A stretch of DNA of 64,000 bases from Aureimonas sp. SK2 (GCF_029813115.1 NZ_JAPZDS010000006.1:186001-250000); one strand, 5' to 3'. Positions 1-9,005 are shown, counted from the stretch's first letter. A program made the numbers and translations. Notes: generated from the letters alone by a model not told the origin.

Positions 1-1759
1 CGGCGATGGCGTAGGCCACGACGAGCGGGGGCGAGGCGAGGTAGTTCGCCCGCACGTCCGGGTTCACGCGGCCCTCGAAGTTGCGGTTGCCCGAAAGCAC
101 CGACACGGCCACGAGGTCGTTCTTGTTGATCGCCTCGGAGATCGGCTCGGCCAGCGGGCCGGAATTGCCGATGCAGGTCGTGCAGCCGTAGCCGACGAGG
201 TTGAAGCCGAGGGCGTCGAGGTCCTTCTGGAGCCCGGCCTTCTCGAGATATTCGGTGACGACCTGGGATCCCGGCGCCAGCGAGGTCTTGACCCAGGGCT
301 TCGGCTTCAGGCCGAGGGCCGCCGCCTTGCGGGCGACGAGGCCGGCGGCGACCAGCACGTTCGGGTTGGACGTGTTGGTGCACGACGTGATCGCGGCGAT
401 CACGACGTCGCCGTCGGAGATGCCGTGGTCCGCGCCTTCCACCGGATGGCGCACGGTGTCGGGCGTCTGGGCCGGGGGCGTCGCGCCCTCGTCCATGTAG
501 CGCGAATCGCCGACGGAGGAGGGCAGCTCGCTGGTCTTACGACCGCCCTGCAGCTCGGTCAGCGCGGTGCGGAACTTGGCCGAGGCTTCGGTCAGCGCGA
601 CGCGGTCCTGCGGGCGCTTCGGGCCGGCGAGCGAGGGGACGACGGTCGAGAGGTCGAGCGAGAGCGTGTCGGTGAAGACGGGCTCGGCGGCCGACGCGTC
701 GAACCACATCCCTTGCGCCTTGGCATAGGCCTCGACCAGCGCGATGCGCGCCTTGTCGCGGCCGGTCGCCTCCAGATAGGCGATCGTGTCCTTGTCGATC
801 GGGAAGAAGCCGCAGGTGGCGCCGTATTCCGGGGCCATGTTGGCGATGGTCGCCTGGTCCTCCAGCGTGAGGTTGGCGAGGCCCGGGCCGTAGAACTCGA
901 CGAACTTGCCGACGACGCCCTTCTTGCGCAGCATCTCGGTGACGGTGAGCACGAGGTCGGTCGCCGTAGTGCCCTCGGGCAGCTTGCCGTCAAGGCGGAA
1001 GCCGATGACTTCCGGAATCAGCATGGAGATCGGCTGGCCGAGCATGGCCGCCTCCGCCTCGATGCCGCCGACGCCCCAGCCGAGAACCGCGAGGCCGTTG
1101 ACCATGGTCGTGTGCGAATCGGTGCCGACCAGCGTGTCCGGATAGGCGATCGTCTCGCCGTTCTCGTCCTTGGTCCAGACGGTCTGGGCCAGGTATTCGA
1201 GGTTCACCTGGTGGCAGATGCCGGTGCCCGGAGGCACGACGCGGAAGTTCTGGAAGGCGCCGGAGCCCCAGCGCAGGAACGTGTAGCGCTCGCCGTTGCG
1301 GTCGTATTCGACGTCGACATTCTTGGCGAACGAGTCCGGCTGGCCGAAATAGTCGACCATGACGGAGTGATCGATCACGAGGTCGACCGGCACCAGCGGG
1401 TTGATCTTCTTGGGGTCGGCGCCGAGCGTCTCGGTGGCGTCGCGCATGGCGGCGAGATCCACGACGGCGGGAACGCCGGTGAAGTCCTGCATCAGGACGC
1501 GCGCAGGGCGATAGGCGATCTCGTGACCCGCCGTGCCCTTGTCGTCCAGCCACTTGACCATGGCGCGGATGTCGTCGGCCAGGACCGTGCGGCCGTCCTC
1601 GTTGCGCAGAAGGTTCTCGAGGATCACCTTGAGGGAGTAGGGCAGGCGCGAGGCGCCCTGCAGTCCGTTCTTTTCGGCCTCCTTGAGGTCGAAGTAGACG
1701 TACTGCTTGCCGCCGACGTCGAGCGTCTTGCGGCTTTTGAAGCTATCGGGATGGGACAT
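1..1759 (-). CDS. acnA: aconitate hydratase A, N-terminal 586 residues (partial)
   Basis: Aconitase interconverts citrate and isocitrate in the TCA cycle using a [4Fe-4S] cluster. The protein begins [20 protein letters not shown] at 1759 and stays open to the window edge, so about the last third (swivel domain) is missing. The cluster-ligand motifs are visible: [12 protein letters not shown] (near bases 380-410) and [12 protein letters not shown] (near 165-195), which supply the three Cys ligands. This pattern and the N-terminus match the AcnA/IRP1 family of about 890 residues. The gene is divergent from ccmA. Start ATG at 1759 is the only convincing one and follows a GAGTTCT-containing leader. 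Confidence 0.95.
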   Translation of the reverse strand, partial: MSHPDSFKSRKTLDVGGKQYVYFDLKEAEKNGLQGASRLPYSLKVILENLLRNEDGRTVLADDIRAMVKWLDDKGTAGHEIAYRPARVLMQDFTGVPAVVDLAAMRDATETLGADPKKINPLVPVDLVIDHSVMVDYFGQPDSFAKNVDVEYDRNGERYTFLRWGSGAFQNFRVVPPGTGICHQVNLEYLAQTVWTKDENGETIAYPDTLVGTDSHTTMVNGLAVLGWGVGGIEAEAAMLGQPISMLIPEVIGFRLDGKLPEGTTATDLVLTVTEMLRKKGVVGKFVEFYGPGLANLTLEDQATIANMAPEYGATCGFFPIDKDTIAYLEATGRDKARIALVEAYAKAQGMWFDASAAEPVFTDTLSLDLSTVVPSLAGPKRPQDRVALTEASAKFRTALTELQGGRKTSELPSSVGDSRYMDEGATPPAQTPDTVRHPVEGADHGISDGDVVIAAITSCTNTSNPNVLVAAGLVARKAAALGLKPKPWVKTSLAPGSQVVTEYLEKAGLQKDLDALGFNLVGYGCTTCIGNSGPLAEPISEAINKNDLVAVSVLSGNRNFEGRVNPDVRANYLASPPLVVAYAIA

Positions 1760-2137
1760 AGAACTCTCGTTCCTTCTCGAACCAAAGAATGTCCGAAAGG
1801 CGAACGACCGCCGTGCCCTCGGGCCGGGCACGATGGAGATGCGGGTACGACCATTTCCGCCCGTCCGCCTCAGTACCCGCCCGGAAAACGAGCGGGGCAC
1901 GGAGATCGGCGCTGATGACTCCACGCCGGTCGCTGGAGTGGTTGGGCGCCTTATAGGCAAGATTGTAATCGCTATAAAGGGGGAAAGCCGCGCCGCCGCG
2001 CCTTTGGGTTAGGGAATTCCACCTTCGCTCCACCCTCGCGCGCCGCGGCTTGCCTTCGCGCCGCGCGCCCGCCAGAAACGCAACTCCCATCCTGCCGTCC
2101 CGGCCACCCGCCGGCTCTGGAGAAGAGGCGTCCGCCC
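1760..2137. promoter_or_regulatory. acnA/ccmA divergent intergenic region with facing -10-like boxes
   Basis: This 378-bp stretch holds no gene I can support. It contains two CTATAA-like hexamers facing opposite ways: ctataa at 1972-1977 on the plus strand, and ttatag at 1951-1956, which reads ctataa on the minus strand. They resemble the alphaproteobacterial sigma-70 -10 box and could serve ccmA and acnA respectively. No strong -35 box is obvious at 17 bp for either. The assignment is an inference from position and hexamers alone. Confidence 0.35.
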
Positions 2138-2809
2138 GTGCTCGATCTCACCCTTTCCGGCCTCGTCGTCGGTCGCGGCCGGCGCGCTCTTTCGCGGCCG
2201 CTCGACCTGACGTTGAGCGCGGGCGAGGCGCTGGTCGTCACTGGGCCGAACGGGGCGGGCAAGTCGACGCTCCTGCGCACGCTGGCGGGGCTCCTGCCGC
2301 CTCTGACGGGGGGCGTCTCGGTCGCAGGCGCGCGCGTGCCGGACGGCGAGCCGGCGCGACGTCCGATCGAGGCCGCTCACTATCTCGGGCACCGCAACGC
2401 CATGAAGCCCGGTCGCACGGTCGGTGCCGAGCTCGCCTTCTGGGCCGACTTCCTCGGTCGCCCGGCCCTGTCGCCGGAGGAGGCCCTTGCGGCCGTCGGT
2501 CTCGACGGCGCGGCGGAACTCGCCGTCGGCGCCCTGTCGGCCGGGCAGCAGCGGCGGGCGGCCTTCGCGCGGCTTCTCGTCTGCGCGCGGCCGCTCTGGC
2601 TCCTGGACGAGCCGACCACGGCGCTCGACGGCGCCTCGCAGGCGCGGATCGCCGGGCTCTGCCGCGCCCATCGGGAACGGGGCGGGATCGTGATCGCCGC
2701 CACGCACCAGCCGCTCGACCTCGGCCCCGCGCGCAGCCTCCACCTGGAGCCGATCGCCGCTCCGGAATCCCTGCCGGCCGAGATCGGCGGCTGGGACGAG
2801 ATCGGCTGA
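2138..2809 (+). CDS. ccmA: heme exporter ATP-binding protein CcmA
   Basis: This is the ATPase subunit of the CcmABCD complex that releases holo-CcmE during cytochrome c maturation at the inner membrane. The 223-residue length is usual for the family. Walker A GPNGAGKST is at residues 36-44, the ABC signature LSAGQQ at 133-138, and Walker B LLDEPT at 155-160. The start is GTG at 2138, preceded by GGAGAAGAGG. It overlaps ccmB by one base (TGATG), so the two are translationally coupled. Next-door ccmB, ccmC, ccmD and ccmG confirm the assignment. Confidence 0.95.
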   Translation: MLDLTLSGLVVGRGRRALSRPLDLTLSAGEALVVTGPNGAGKSTLLRTLAGLLPPLTGGVSVAGARVPDGEPARRPIEAAHYLGHRNAMKPGRTVGAELAFWADFLGRPALSPEEALAAVGLDGAAELAVGALSAGQQRRAAFARLLVCARPLWLLDEPTTALDGASQARIAGLCRAHRERGGIVIAATHQPLDLGPARSLHLEPIAAPESLPAEIGGWDEIG

Positions 2810-3468
2810 TGCTGGCACTGTTCCGACGCGATCTCGCGCTCCAGCTTTCCGGCTCGGGAAGCGGTCTCGTCGGCGTCGTGTTCTTTCTGGCCGTGGTGGC
2901 GACGATCCCCTTCGGCGTCGGGCCGGATCTCGCACTCCTGTCTCGGATCGGACCGGCCATCCTCTGGATCGGCGCGCTGCTTTCGACCCTTCTGACACTC
3001 GACCGCCTGTTCCAGGCCGACCGCGACGACGGCGGGCTCGACCTGATTCTCACCGGACCCGTCGCGCCGCCGCTCGCGATCCTGTCGAAATGCGCGGCGC
3101 TCTGGACCGCCTCGTGCCTACCGCTGGTATTGGCGAGCCCGCTGCTCGGCCTGTTCCTGGCCCTGGAGCCGGCCGCGCTCGCCGCCACCGCGCTCACGCT
3201 TCTGGCCGGCACGCCCGCCATCGTGCTGATCGGCGCGGTCGGGGCCGGGGTCGCGGCCTCGCTGCCGCGCGGCGGCGTGCTCGTCTCGGTGCTGGTCCTG
3301 CCGCTGGCCGTGCCGGTCCTGATCTTCGGCGTCGCAGCCACCTACGGCGCGGTGAACGATCCGGCGCCGTTCCGTTCGCCCTTCCTGATCCTATGCGCGC
3401 TGACGCTTCTCTACGGCGTGCTCGGGCCCCTGGCGGCGGCGGCGGCGCTGAAGCTTTCTACCGATTGA
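2809..3468 (+). CDS. ccmB: heme exporter membrane protein CcmB
   Basis: Membrane subunit of the CcmABCD heme-handling complex, 219 residues, as expected for the family. It starts MLALFRRDLALQLSGSGSG at the ATG that overlaps the ccmA stop; a longer open frame upstream is only the shadow of ccmA. Six hydrophobic segments can be picked out, including LVGVVFFLAVVATIPFGVG and LVSVLVLPLAVPVLIFGVA. The N-terminal FRRDLAL and the DGGLDLIL stretch are typical CcmB sequence. It is followed after 15 bp by an acetyltransferase gene that is not part of the usual ccm set. Confidence 0.94.
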   Translation: MLALFRRDLALQLSGSGSGLVGVVFFLAVVATIPFGVGPDLALLSRIGPAILWIGALLSTLLTLDRLFQADRDDGGLDLILTGPVAPPLAILSKCAALWTASCLPLVLASPLLGLFLALEPAALAATALTLLAGTPAIVLIGAVGAGVAASLPRGGVLVSVLVLPLAVPVLIFGVAATYGAVNDPAPFRSPFLILCALTLLYGVLGPLAAAAALKLSTD

Positions 3469-3483
3469 ACCGGAGCCGGAACG

Positions 3484-3912
3484 ATGACCTACGATCTCGT
3501 CGCCCAGACGCCGTCGGCCGAGGACTATCGCCGCCTGCGCGAGGTCTCCGGCCTCAGCCCCAAGACGCAGGAGGCGGCCGAGCGCGGCCTTCGCGGCACG
3601 TTGTTCGCCGTCACGATCCTGTTCGAGGGGCGCACGATCGCCATGGGCCGGGTGATCGGCGACGGCGGCTGCTTCTATCAGGTCGTGGACATGGCGGTGG
3701 AGCCGGAGCACCAGGGGCGGGGGCTCGGCAAGCGCATCTTCGCCGCGCTGATGGACTGGCTCCACGAAAACGCCCCGAAGAGCGCCTATGTCAGCCTGAT
3801 CGCCGACGGCGACGCCCGCCATCTCTATGCGAAATACGGCTTCGAGCCGGTCACGCCGGCTTCGATCGGCATGGCGCTGTGGATCGGTGGCCGGCCGGCG
3901 AAGGGAACCTGA
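3484..3912 (+). CDS. GNAT-family N-acetyltransferase inside the ccm cluster
   Basis: A 142-residue single-domain GNAT protein. The acetyl-CoA binding motif A is clear: VVDMAVEPEHQGRGLGKRI around residues 63-81, matching the family's Q/RxxGxG/A signature. A C-terminal LYAKYGFEPV motif B is also typical. The substrate is unknown. It sits 15 bp after ccmB and 41 bp before ccmC on the same strand, so it is probably co-transcribed, but nothing in the sequence ties it to heme or cytochrome c assembly. The start ATG at 3484 follows the weak GGAGCCGGAACG. Confidence 0.88.
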   Translation: MTYDLVAQTPSAEDYRRLREVSGLSPKTQEAAERGLRGTLFAVTILFEGRTIAMGRVIGDGGCFYQVVDMAVEPEHQGRGLGKRIFAALMDWLHENAPKSAYVSLIADGDARHLYAKYGFEPVTPASIGMALWIGGRPAKGT

Positions 3913-3953
3913 CGTTTGCGGCCGGGCTGGACCCGTTCTAGAAGCGTGATCTT

Positions 3954-4706
3954 ATGAGCGACCTTGCCGCCCGTCCTTCCCGCTTCGCGCTTCTGGCGAA
4001 CCCGACACGGTTCCTGGAACTGTCAGGGCGCGTGCAGCCATGGCTCTACGCCGCGGCGCTGGCGCTCCTGGCCGCCGGCCTCGGTCTCGGCCTCGCGGCG
4101 CCCGAGGACTATCAGCAGGGCACCACGGTGCGCATCCTCTTCGTGCACGTGCCTTTCGCTTGGCTGTCGATGATGATCTGGACGGTGATGAGCGTCTCGG
4201 CGCTCGGGCTCCTCGTCTGGCGCCACCCGATCGCGGAAGTGTCGATCCGCGCGGCGGCGCCGATCGGCGCCGTCTTCACCTTCCTCTGCCTCTTCACCGG
4301 CTCGGTCTGGGGCCGGCCGATGTGGGGCACGTGGTGGGTCTGGGACGCGCGCCTCACCTCCGTCTTCGTCCTGTTCCTGATGTATCTCGGCCTGATCGCG
4401 CTGACGCGCGCCTTCGAGGAGCCGCAGCGCGCGGGGCGCATGGCCTCGGTCTTCGTGCTGGTCGGCTTCGTGATCATCCCGATCATCAAGTTCTCGGTGG
4501 ACTGGTGGAACACGCTGCACCAGCCGGCGAGCGTGCTGCGCATGGACGGGCCGACGCTCGATCCCGCCTATCTCTGGCCCCTCGCGCTCTCGGCGCTCGG
4601 CTTCTCGTTCCTGTTCTTCGCCCTGCACCTCACCGCCATGCGCACCGAGATCCGACGCCGCCGCCTTCTCAGCCTACAGCGCCGCCAGGCGCTGGGGAGC
4701 GCGTGA
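3954..4706 (+). CDS. ccmC: heme transporter CcmC
   Basis: CcmC loads heme onto CcmE in the periplasm. The protein is 250 residues with six membrane segments. The diagnostic tryptophan-rich heme-binding motif WGTWWVWD is at residues 124-131, and a conserved periplasmic His (HVPFAW, His65) and the DWWNTLHQ segment are also present. Length and motifs fit CcmC rather than the related but longer CcmF. It is followed by ccmD after 4 bp. No ccmE, ccmF or ccmH is in the window, as expected for alphaproteobacteria where ccmEFH lie elsewhere. Confidence 0.95.
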   Translation: MSDLAARPSRFALLANPTRFLELSGRVQPWLYAAALALLAAGLGLGLAAPEDYQQGTTVRILFVHVPFAWLSMMIWTVMSVSALGLLVWRHPIAEVSIRAAAPIGAVFTFLCLFTGSVWGRPMWGTWWVWDARLTSVFVLFLMYLGLIALTRAFEEPQRAGRMASVFVLVGFVIIPIIKFSVDWWNTLHQPASVLRMDGPTLDPAYLWPLALSALGFSFLFFALHLTAMRTEIRRRRLLSLQRRQALGSA

Positions 4707-4710
4707 GGCC

Positions 4711-4866
4711 ATGAGCGGCAGCTACTTCGCCTTCGTCGCGGCGGCCTACGGCATGGCCGCCTTCGCGCTCGGGGCCTTGAGCCTTTGGATCTTCCTCGAC
4801 GCACGCGCCGTGAAGCGCCGCCTCGCCGCCCTAGAAGCGGCGATCGGCCGGGGGCGGGCGCGATGA
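4711..4866 (+). CDS. ccmD: heme exporter protein CcmD
   Basis: A 51-residue single-span membrane protein, starting MSGSYFAFVAAAYGMAAFAL. It has the usual CcmD plan: a short N-terminus, one hydrophobic helix (about residues 7-29) and a basic cytoplasmic tail (RAVKRRLAALE) with amphipathic character. CcmD stabilises the CcmABC complex and helps holo-CcmE release. It sits 4 bp after ccmC and overlaps ccmG by four bases (ATGA at 4863-4866), which fixes both ends. Confidence 0.9.
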   Translation: MSGSYFAFVAAAYGMAAFALGALSLWIFLDARAVKRRLAALEAAIGRGRAR

Positions 4867-5447
4867 GCGAGACGCGCCGCCGGCGCCCGCTTCTCGTCGT
4901 CCTGCCCGTCGTGATCTTCGCGGGGCTCGCCGGAACGTTCCTCTACCAGCTCCTGTCGGGCCACGACCCGCAGCTCCTGCCCTCCGCGCTGATCGGAAAG
5001 CCGGCGCCGCAAACCCGCCTGCCGCCGCTCGCAGGCCTCGCCGACGCCTCGGGCGTCCCGGTGCCGGGGATCGACCTCGCGGCGGGCGACGGCCGCACGC
5101 GCCTCGTCAACGTCTTCGCCTCCTGGTGTGTGCCCTGCCGCCAGGAGCATCCCGCGCTGATGGCCCTGTCGCAGGATCCGCGCTTCGTCATCGTCGGCAT
5201 CAACTACAAGGACCAGCCGGACAACGCGCTCGGATTCCTTCGGGAGCTCGGCAATCCGTACGACGCGGTCGGAACGGACGAGGCGGGCCGCTCCACCATC
5301 GACTGGGGTGTCTACGGCGTGCCGGAGACCTTCCTGGTCGGGCCGGACGGCACCATCCTCTGGAAGCAGACCGGGCCGCTGACGCGCGAGGGCGTCGAGG
5401 GCGGGCTGCTACCGGCGCTGGCGAAGATCGCGGCCCCCGCCTCCTAG
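4863..5447 (+). CDS. ccmG: thiol:disulfide interchange protein CcmG/DsbE
   Basis: A membrane-anchored periplasmic thioredoxin-like protein that reduces apocytochrome c before heme attachment. One N-terminal transmembrane anchor (about residues 9-31) is followed by a thioredoxin fold with the active site WCVPC at 88-92 and the cis-Pro region GVPETFLVG. Predicted length is 194 residues, close to the family's usual 180-190. I chose the ATG at 4863, which overlaps the ccmD stop, over an upstream in-frame start at 4785 that would lie inside ccmD. It closes the ccm operon. Confidence 0.93.
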   Translation: MSETRRRRPLLVVLPVVIFAGLAGTFLYQLLSGHDPQLLPSALIGKPAPQTRLPPLAGLADASGVPVPGIDLAAGDGRTRLVNVFASWCVPCRQEHPALMALSQDPRFVIVGINYKDQPDNALGFLRELGNPYDAVGTDEAGRSTIDWGVYGVPETFLVGPDGTILWKQTGPLTREGVEGGLLPALAKIAAPAS

Positions 5448-5569
5448 AGGCAGAAGCCGAAGGCCATGCCGGTCCAGAGGCCGAGTCCCTCGGCCTGCCA
5501 CAGCGCATAGCCGAGAGCCGAAAGACCCGCGAGAAGCCCGAAGGCGGTCCATTCCACCGTGCGACTCAT
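5444..5569 (-). CDS. 41-residue membrane protein coupled to the MFS gene
   Basis: A small open frame begins MSRTVEWTAFGLLAGLSALG and ends GMAFGFCL. Its ATG overlaps the stop of the MFS transporter gene by four bases (ATGA on the minus strand), suggesting translational coupling. It is one hydrophobic segment with two Trp and no charge after the N-terminus, consistent with a single-pass membrane peptide. It ends four bases into the convergent ccmG 3' end. I do not recognise a family. Support is the coupling and composition only. Confidence 0.45.
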   Translation of the reverse strand: MSRTVEWTAFGLLAGLSALGYALWQAEGLGLWTGMAFGFCL

Positions 5570-6780
5570 GCGGCGGCTCCCACCGGCGGGCGCAGGGGCG
5601 CGTCGCGGATCGGCAGGTTGGCGAGGCCCGCGATCACGGCCAGTGCGATCGATACCGTCCAGGCAAGATCGTAGCTGCCCGTGCGCTCGAACAGGAGCCC
5701 GGCCGCCCAGGCACCGAAGAAGGCGCCGATCTGGTGGCTCATGAAGACGATGCCGAAGAGCGTCGAGAGATAGCGCACGCCGAAGATCTGACCGACGAGG
5801 CCGCTCGTCAGCGGTACGGTGCCGAGCCAGAGGAAGCCCATGGCGCAGGCGAAGAGCGTCGCCGACATCGGCGTGAAGGGCACGGAAAGGAAGGCGACGA
5901 TCACGACGGCCCGACCGAAATAGATCGCGGCCAGCACGTTCTTCTTTCGCAGCCGGTCGGCCGAAAGGCCGAAGACATAGGACCCGAAGATGTTGAACAG
6001 ACCGACCAGCGCCAGCGCACGTGCGCCGACGCTGGGGTCCAAGCCCTGGTCGGCGAGAAAGGCTGGCAGGTGGGTCGCGATGAAGGCGACGTGGAAGCCG
6101 CAGACGAAGAAGCCGACGTTCAGGAGCCAGTAGCCGCCATGGCCGCCCGCCTGGCGCAGGGCTTCACCGAGCTTCTGCGGCGGGGCGGACGAGGCGGAAG
6201 GGGCGGACGACGGACGTCCGGCGATACCCGCCGCCAGCACCACCATGAGGGCCGCGAGCGCGGCGCCCGCCAGAAGCGCGCCGCGCCAGCCGAGGCCGGC
6301 GATCGCCATCTGCATGGCCGGCACCAGCAGGAACTGGCCGACGGAGCCGCCGGCCGTCACGATGCCGAAGGCGAGCCCGCGCTTCTCGGCCGGCACGAAC
6401 CGCCCGACCGCCCCGAGCACCACGACGAAGGTGACGCCGGTCATGGCAAGACCGAGCAGCGTGCCGAGCGTCATCTGAAGGCCGAAGGCGCCCGAGACCT
6501 GCGAGGCGAGGACGAGCGCAAGCGCATAGAGGAGGCCGCCGACGGCCGCCACGCGCCCCGCGCCATGCCGGTCGGCGATCGCGCCGATGAAGGGCTGGGC
6601 GAGGCCGAGAAGAAGGTTCTGCAGGGCGATGGCCAGCCCGAACGCCTCGCGCCCGACGCCGATCTCGAGTTCCATCGGGCGCAGCAGGAGGCCGTAGCTC
6701 TGCCGCAGGCCCATGGCGATCGTGACGATCACCGCGCCGCAGAAGAGGGCGATCCAGGGGGAGCGGGCGGCTTGGGGCAT
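5566..6780 (-). CDS. MFS transporter
   Basis: A 404-residue major facilitator with twelve hydrophobic segments. The loop between TM2 and TM3, GAIADRHGAGRVAAVGG, is the MFS motif A region, and a second copy, GLSADRLRKKNV, lies between TM8 and TM9. A short Ser/Ala/Pro-rich linker (SSAPSASSAPPQ) joins the two halves. The N-terminal IALFCGAVIVTIAMGLRQSYG resembles the oxalate/formate and monocarboxylate-like antiporter group, but the substrate cannot be read from sequence. It is divergent from the NUDIX gene and its stop overlaps the start of a tiny membrane ORF. Confidence 0.88.
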   Translation of the reverse strand: MPQAARSPWIALFCGAVIVTIAMGLRQSYGLLLRPMELEIGVGREAFGLAIALQNLLLGLAQPFIGAIADRHGAGRVAAVGGLLYALALVLASQVSGAFGLQMTLGTLLGLAMTGVTFVVVLGAVGRFVPAEKRGLAFGIVTAGGSVGQFLLVPAMQMAIAGLGWRGALLAGAALAALMVVLAAGIAGRPSSAPSASSAPPQKLGEALRQAGGHGGYWLLNVGFFVCGFHVAFIATHLPAFLADQGLDPSVGARALALVGLFNIFGSYVFGLSADRLRKKNVLAAIYFGRAVVIVAFLSVPFTPMSATLFACAMGFLWLGTVPLTSGLVGQIFGVRYLSTLFGIVFMSHQIGAFFGAWAAGLLFERTGSYDLAWTVSIALAVIAGLANLPIRDAPLRPPVGAAA

Positions 6781-6896
6781 GGCATCGTTTCCTGGAAGCC
6801 GAGCATCCGGGCTTCGACCTCAGGTTCTAATCCAAAGCCGGAGACGCCGCCAGCGACCCGTCGCCGGGCGGTCCGGCCGCCTTATCTCTTCGCCGC

Positions 6897-7466
6897 ATGA
6901 GCGCCATCGAACCCGCCTTCTCCACCCGCATTCCCGCCGACGACGTCCTGCCGCGCAGGGTCTGCGACCATTGCGGCTTCGTCGCCTACGAGAACCCCAA
7001 GATCGTGGTCGGCTCCGTCGTGCGGCACGAGGGGCGGATCCTCCTGTGCCGGCGCGCGATCGAGCCGCGACGCGGCTTCTGGACCATCCCCGCCGGCTAT
7101 ATGGAACTGAACGAGACGCCGGAGGGCGGCGCGATGCGCGAGGCGCGCGAGGAGGCAGGCGCGGTGATCGCGATCGAGCGGCTGCTCGCGGTCTATTCGG
7201 TGCCCCGCATCAGCCAGGTGCAGCTGATCTTTCGCGCGCGGCTTGCCTCGCCGGACGTCGCGCCCGGCGTCGAGACGCTGGAACTGCGGTTCTTCGATTG
7301 GCACGAGATTCCCTGGGACGATCTCGCCTTCCCTTCCGTCCACTGGGCGCTGAACCACGAGCGGGACGCGGAGGAGGGGGCGCCGCCGATCCCATTCGGC
7401 AATCCGGATGGCGCTGCGGGCGACCGGATGCCGGACGGGCGTCCGCTACCGGTCGGCGACTTCTAG
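6897..7466 (+). CDS. NUDIX hydrolase with N-terminal zinc-ribbon half
   Basis: A 189-residue NUDIX pyrophosphohydrolase. The complete Nudix box (Gx5Ex7REUxEExGU) spans residues 67-89, with REAREEAG at its core. A CDHCG motif at 23-27 in front of YENPKIVVGSV is a reduced zinc-ribbon as in the NudC-like/ADP-ribose group. The substrate is probably a nucleoside diphosphate derivative, but this is family knowledge rather than visible. The C-terminal 40 residues (Pro/Gly/Asp-rich) look disordered. It is divergent from the MFS gene and convergent with the YigZ-like gene. Confidence 0.88.
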   Translation: MSAIEPAFSTRIPADDVLPRRVCDHCGFVAYENPKIVVGSVVRHEGRILLCRRAIEPRRGFWTIPAGYMELNETPEGGAMREAREEAGAVIAIERLLAVYSVPRISQVQLIFRARLASPDVAPGVETLELRFFDWHEIPWDDLAFPSVHWALNHERDAEEGAPPIPFGNPDGAAGDRMPDGRPLPVGDF

Positions 7467-7490
7467 AGGCTCGGCTCACGATCCGATACT

Positions 7491-8084
7491 CTAGCCGGTC
7501 TCCTCGCGGCGAACCGTCAGCCTCCCGCTGGTCTGGTCGATCAGGGCGGCCAGCAGCGCGTCGGCCTCCGTCTCCGGCGCGCGAACGCGCATAGCAGCAC
7601 CTTTATCGTTAAAGGCCTGGTCTTCGATTCCCACCCCGGACCAGGCGCCGAGCCGCGCCTGGACGAGGGCGAGGTCGGAGAAGGGGCATTCGAGCGTGAT
7701 CGCGACGGTGCGCACCAGCGGCACCTTTTCGGCCGCGCGCAGGCACGAGGCGGCGGTGCCGCCATAGGCGCGGATCAGGCCGCCGGCCCCGAGCTTGACC
7801 CCGCCATACCAGCGCGTGACGACGACCAGCACGCGGTCGAGGTCCTGTCCGTCGATGGCCTGGAGGATCGGCTTGCCCGCCGTGCCGCCCGGCTCTCCGT
7901 CATCGGAGAAGCGGTAGACGTTGCCGGTGCGCCAGGCCCAGCAATTATGGGTGGCGGCAGGGTCGCTCCATTCGGCGAGGAGACGCCTCGCGTCCGCCTC
8001 GCCCTCGATCGGACCGGCCTGCGCGAGAAAGCGGCTCTTGCGAATCTCCTGGGAGAAGGCTTCGGGTCGGACGAGGGCGAACAT
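7491..8084 (-). CDS. YigZ/IMPACT-family protein
   Basis: A 197-residue protein of the YigZ/IMPACT (UPF0029) family. The conserved core is visible: KSRFLAQAGPI near residue 17, the THNCWAWR segment, FSDDGEPGGTAGKPIL near residues 60-75, and VLVVVTRWYGGVKLGAGGLIRAYGGTA near 83-109. The fold is shared with ribosomal S5-like domains and eukaryotic IMPACT, a translation regulator; the bacterial function is not settled. The MFALVRPEAF start at 8084 fits the family's short N-terminus. It lies convergent to the NUDIX gene with a 24-bp gap. Confidence 0.88.
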   Translation of the reverse strand: MFALVRPEAFSQEIRKSRFLAQAGPIEGEADARRLLAEWSDPAATHNCWAWRTGNVYRFSDDGEPGGTAGKPILQAIDGQDLDRVLVVVTRWYGGVKLGAGGLIRAYGGTAASCLRAAEKVPLVRTVAITLECPFSDLALVQARLGAWSGVGIEDQAFNDKGAAMRVRAPETEADALLAALIDQTSGRLTVRREETG

Positions 8085-8118
8085 GGGCGGCAGGCTTGGC
8101 GCCCGCCGCCCGTTCCCG

Positions 8119-8919
8119 TCAAGCCTGCACTTCGTCCGCCGCGCGGCGGATCTCGGCGAGGAGGTCGGCCGGCAGGTCGAGGCGCGCAGCCAGGAGATCG
8201 AGATAGGCCCGCTCGGCCGGATGGTCGGCGTCGATCGCGAGCACGGACGCCGTATAGACCTCGATCGCGGTCTCGCGGTCGCGCGCCTGTTCCACGATCT
8301 GGTCGATAGAGAGCGGGCGGCGCATCTCGTCCATCAGGAGGCCCTTCTCCTCCGCGTCGAGCTCCAGGTCGTCGATGCGCCCGAAGATCGCTTCCTCCTC
8401 GGCGCGGTCGATATAGCCGTCGGCCTTGGCAGCCGCGATCATCGCGGACAGAAGCAGCCTGGCTCGGCGCTCCGCCTCGGTATCGTCCGCGGGGTGGAAG
8501 CGCGTGCCGGCAGCGTGCGGGATCTCGCCGGGCGGCAGGCGGGCGGCGTCGGCATGGGCGGCCGCGCCGGTGCCGGAGGCCTGCTGCTGCGCCTGATAGT
8601 TGGCCCAAGCCTTGTAGCCGAGGCCCGCGACGAGGGCGAGGCCGCCGAGCTTGAGGGCGGAGCCGCCGATGCCCTTGCCGCGCTTGCCGCCGAGGATCTT
8701 GGAGGCGAGACCGCCGGCGATGGCGCCGCCGATCGCCGTGCCGGCCAGCCCGCCGCCGAGCGAGCCGCCCGTGCCGCCGAGCGCCCCGCCGAGAGTCCTG
8801 ACCAGCGTGTCCTGGATCGAGCCGCCGCTGCCATAGCCCGGCTGCTGCGGGCGTGGTCCGGCACCGTGTCCTCGGCCCGTGCCGAGAAACTGATCCAGAA
8901 GCTTCTGCGCGTCGACCAT
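8119..8919 (-). CDS. DUF533 / TerB-like membrane-associated protein (YebE-like)
   Basis: A 266-residue protein beginning MVDAQKLLDQFLGTGRG. It has a Gly-rich low-complexity segment (about residues 30-85, GGALGGTGGSLGGGLAG type), one hydrophobic segment (LKLGGLALVAGLGYKAW, near 88-105), then a helical acidic C-terminal domain with AMIAAAKADGYIDRAEEEAIF, which is the TerB-like signature found in DUF533. The architecture matches E. coli YebE. The function is unknown. It is transcribed away from ispZ's neighbours on the same strand, 87 bp upstream of the YigZ-like gene's direction of travel. Confidence 0.85.
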   Translation of the reverse strand: MVDAQKLLDQFLGTGRGHGAGPRPQQPGYGSGGSIQDTLVRTLGGALGGTGGSLGGGLAGTAIGGAIAGGLASKILGGKRGKGIGGSALKLGGLALVAGLGYKAWANYQAQQQASGTGAAAHADAARLPPGEIPHAAGTRFHPADDTEAERRARLLLSAMIAAAKADGYIDRAEEEAIFGRIDDLELDAEEKGLLMDEMRRPLSIDQIVEQARDRETAIEVYTASVLAIDADHPAERAYLDLLAARLDLPADLLAEIRRAADEVQA

Positions 8920-9005
8920 CCGGCCACTCCTTGCGTTCCTTGTTGGAACCCGATGTGGGATGGCCAGACGCCGCTACAAGCGCCGGACGAGATGCCCCGG
9001 CGCGT

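Noticed and set aside
425-1915. 496-codon open frame antisense to acnA
   Set aside because: The minus strand encodes clear aconitase motifs over the same bases; the plus-strand product is low-complexity Arg/Gly/Asp sequence.
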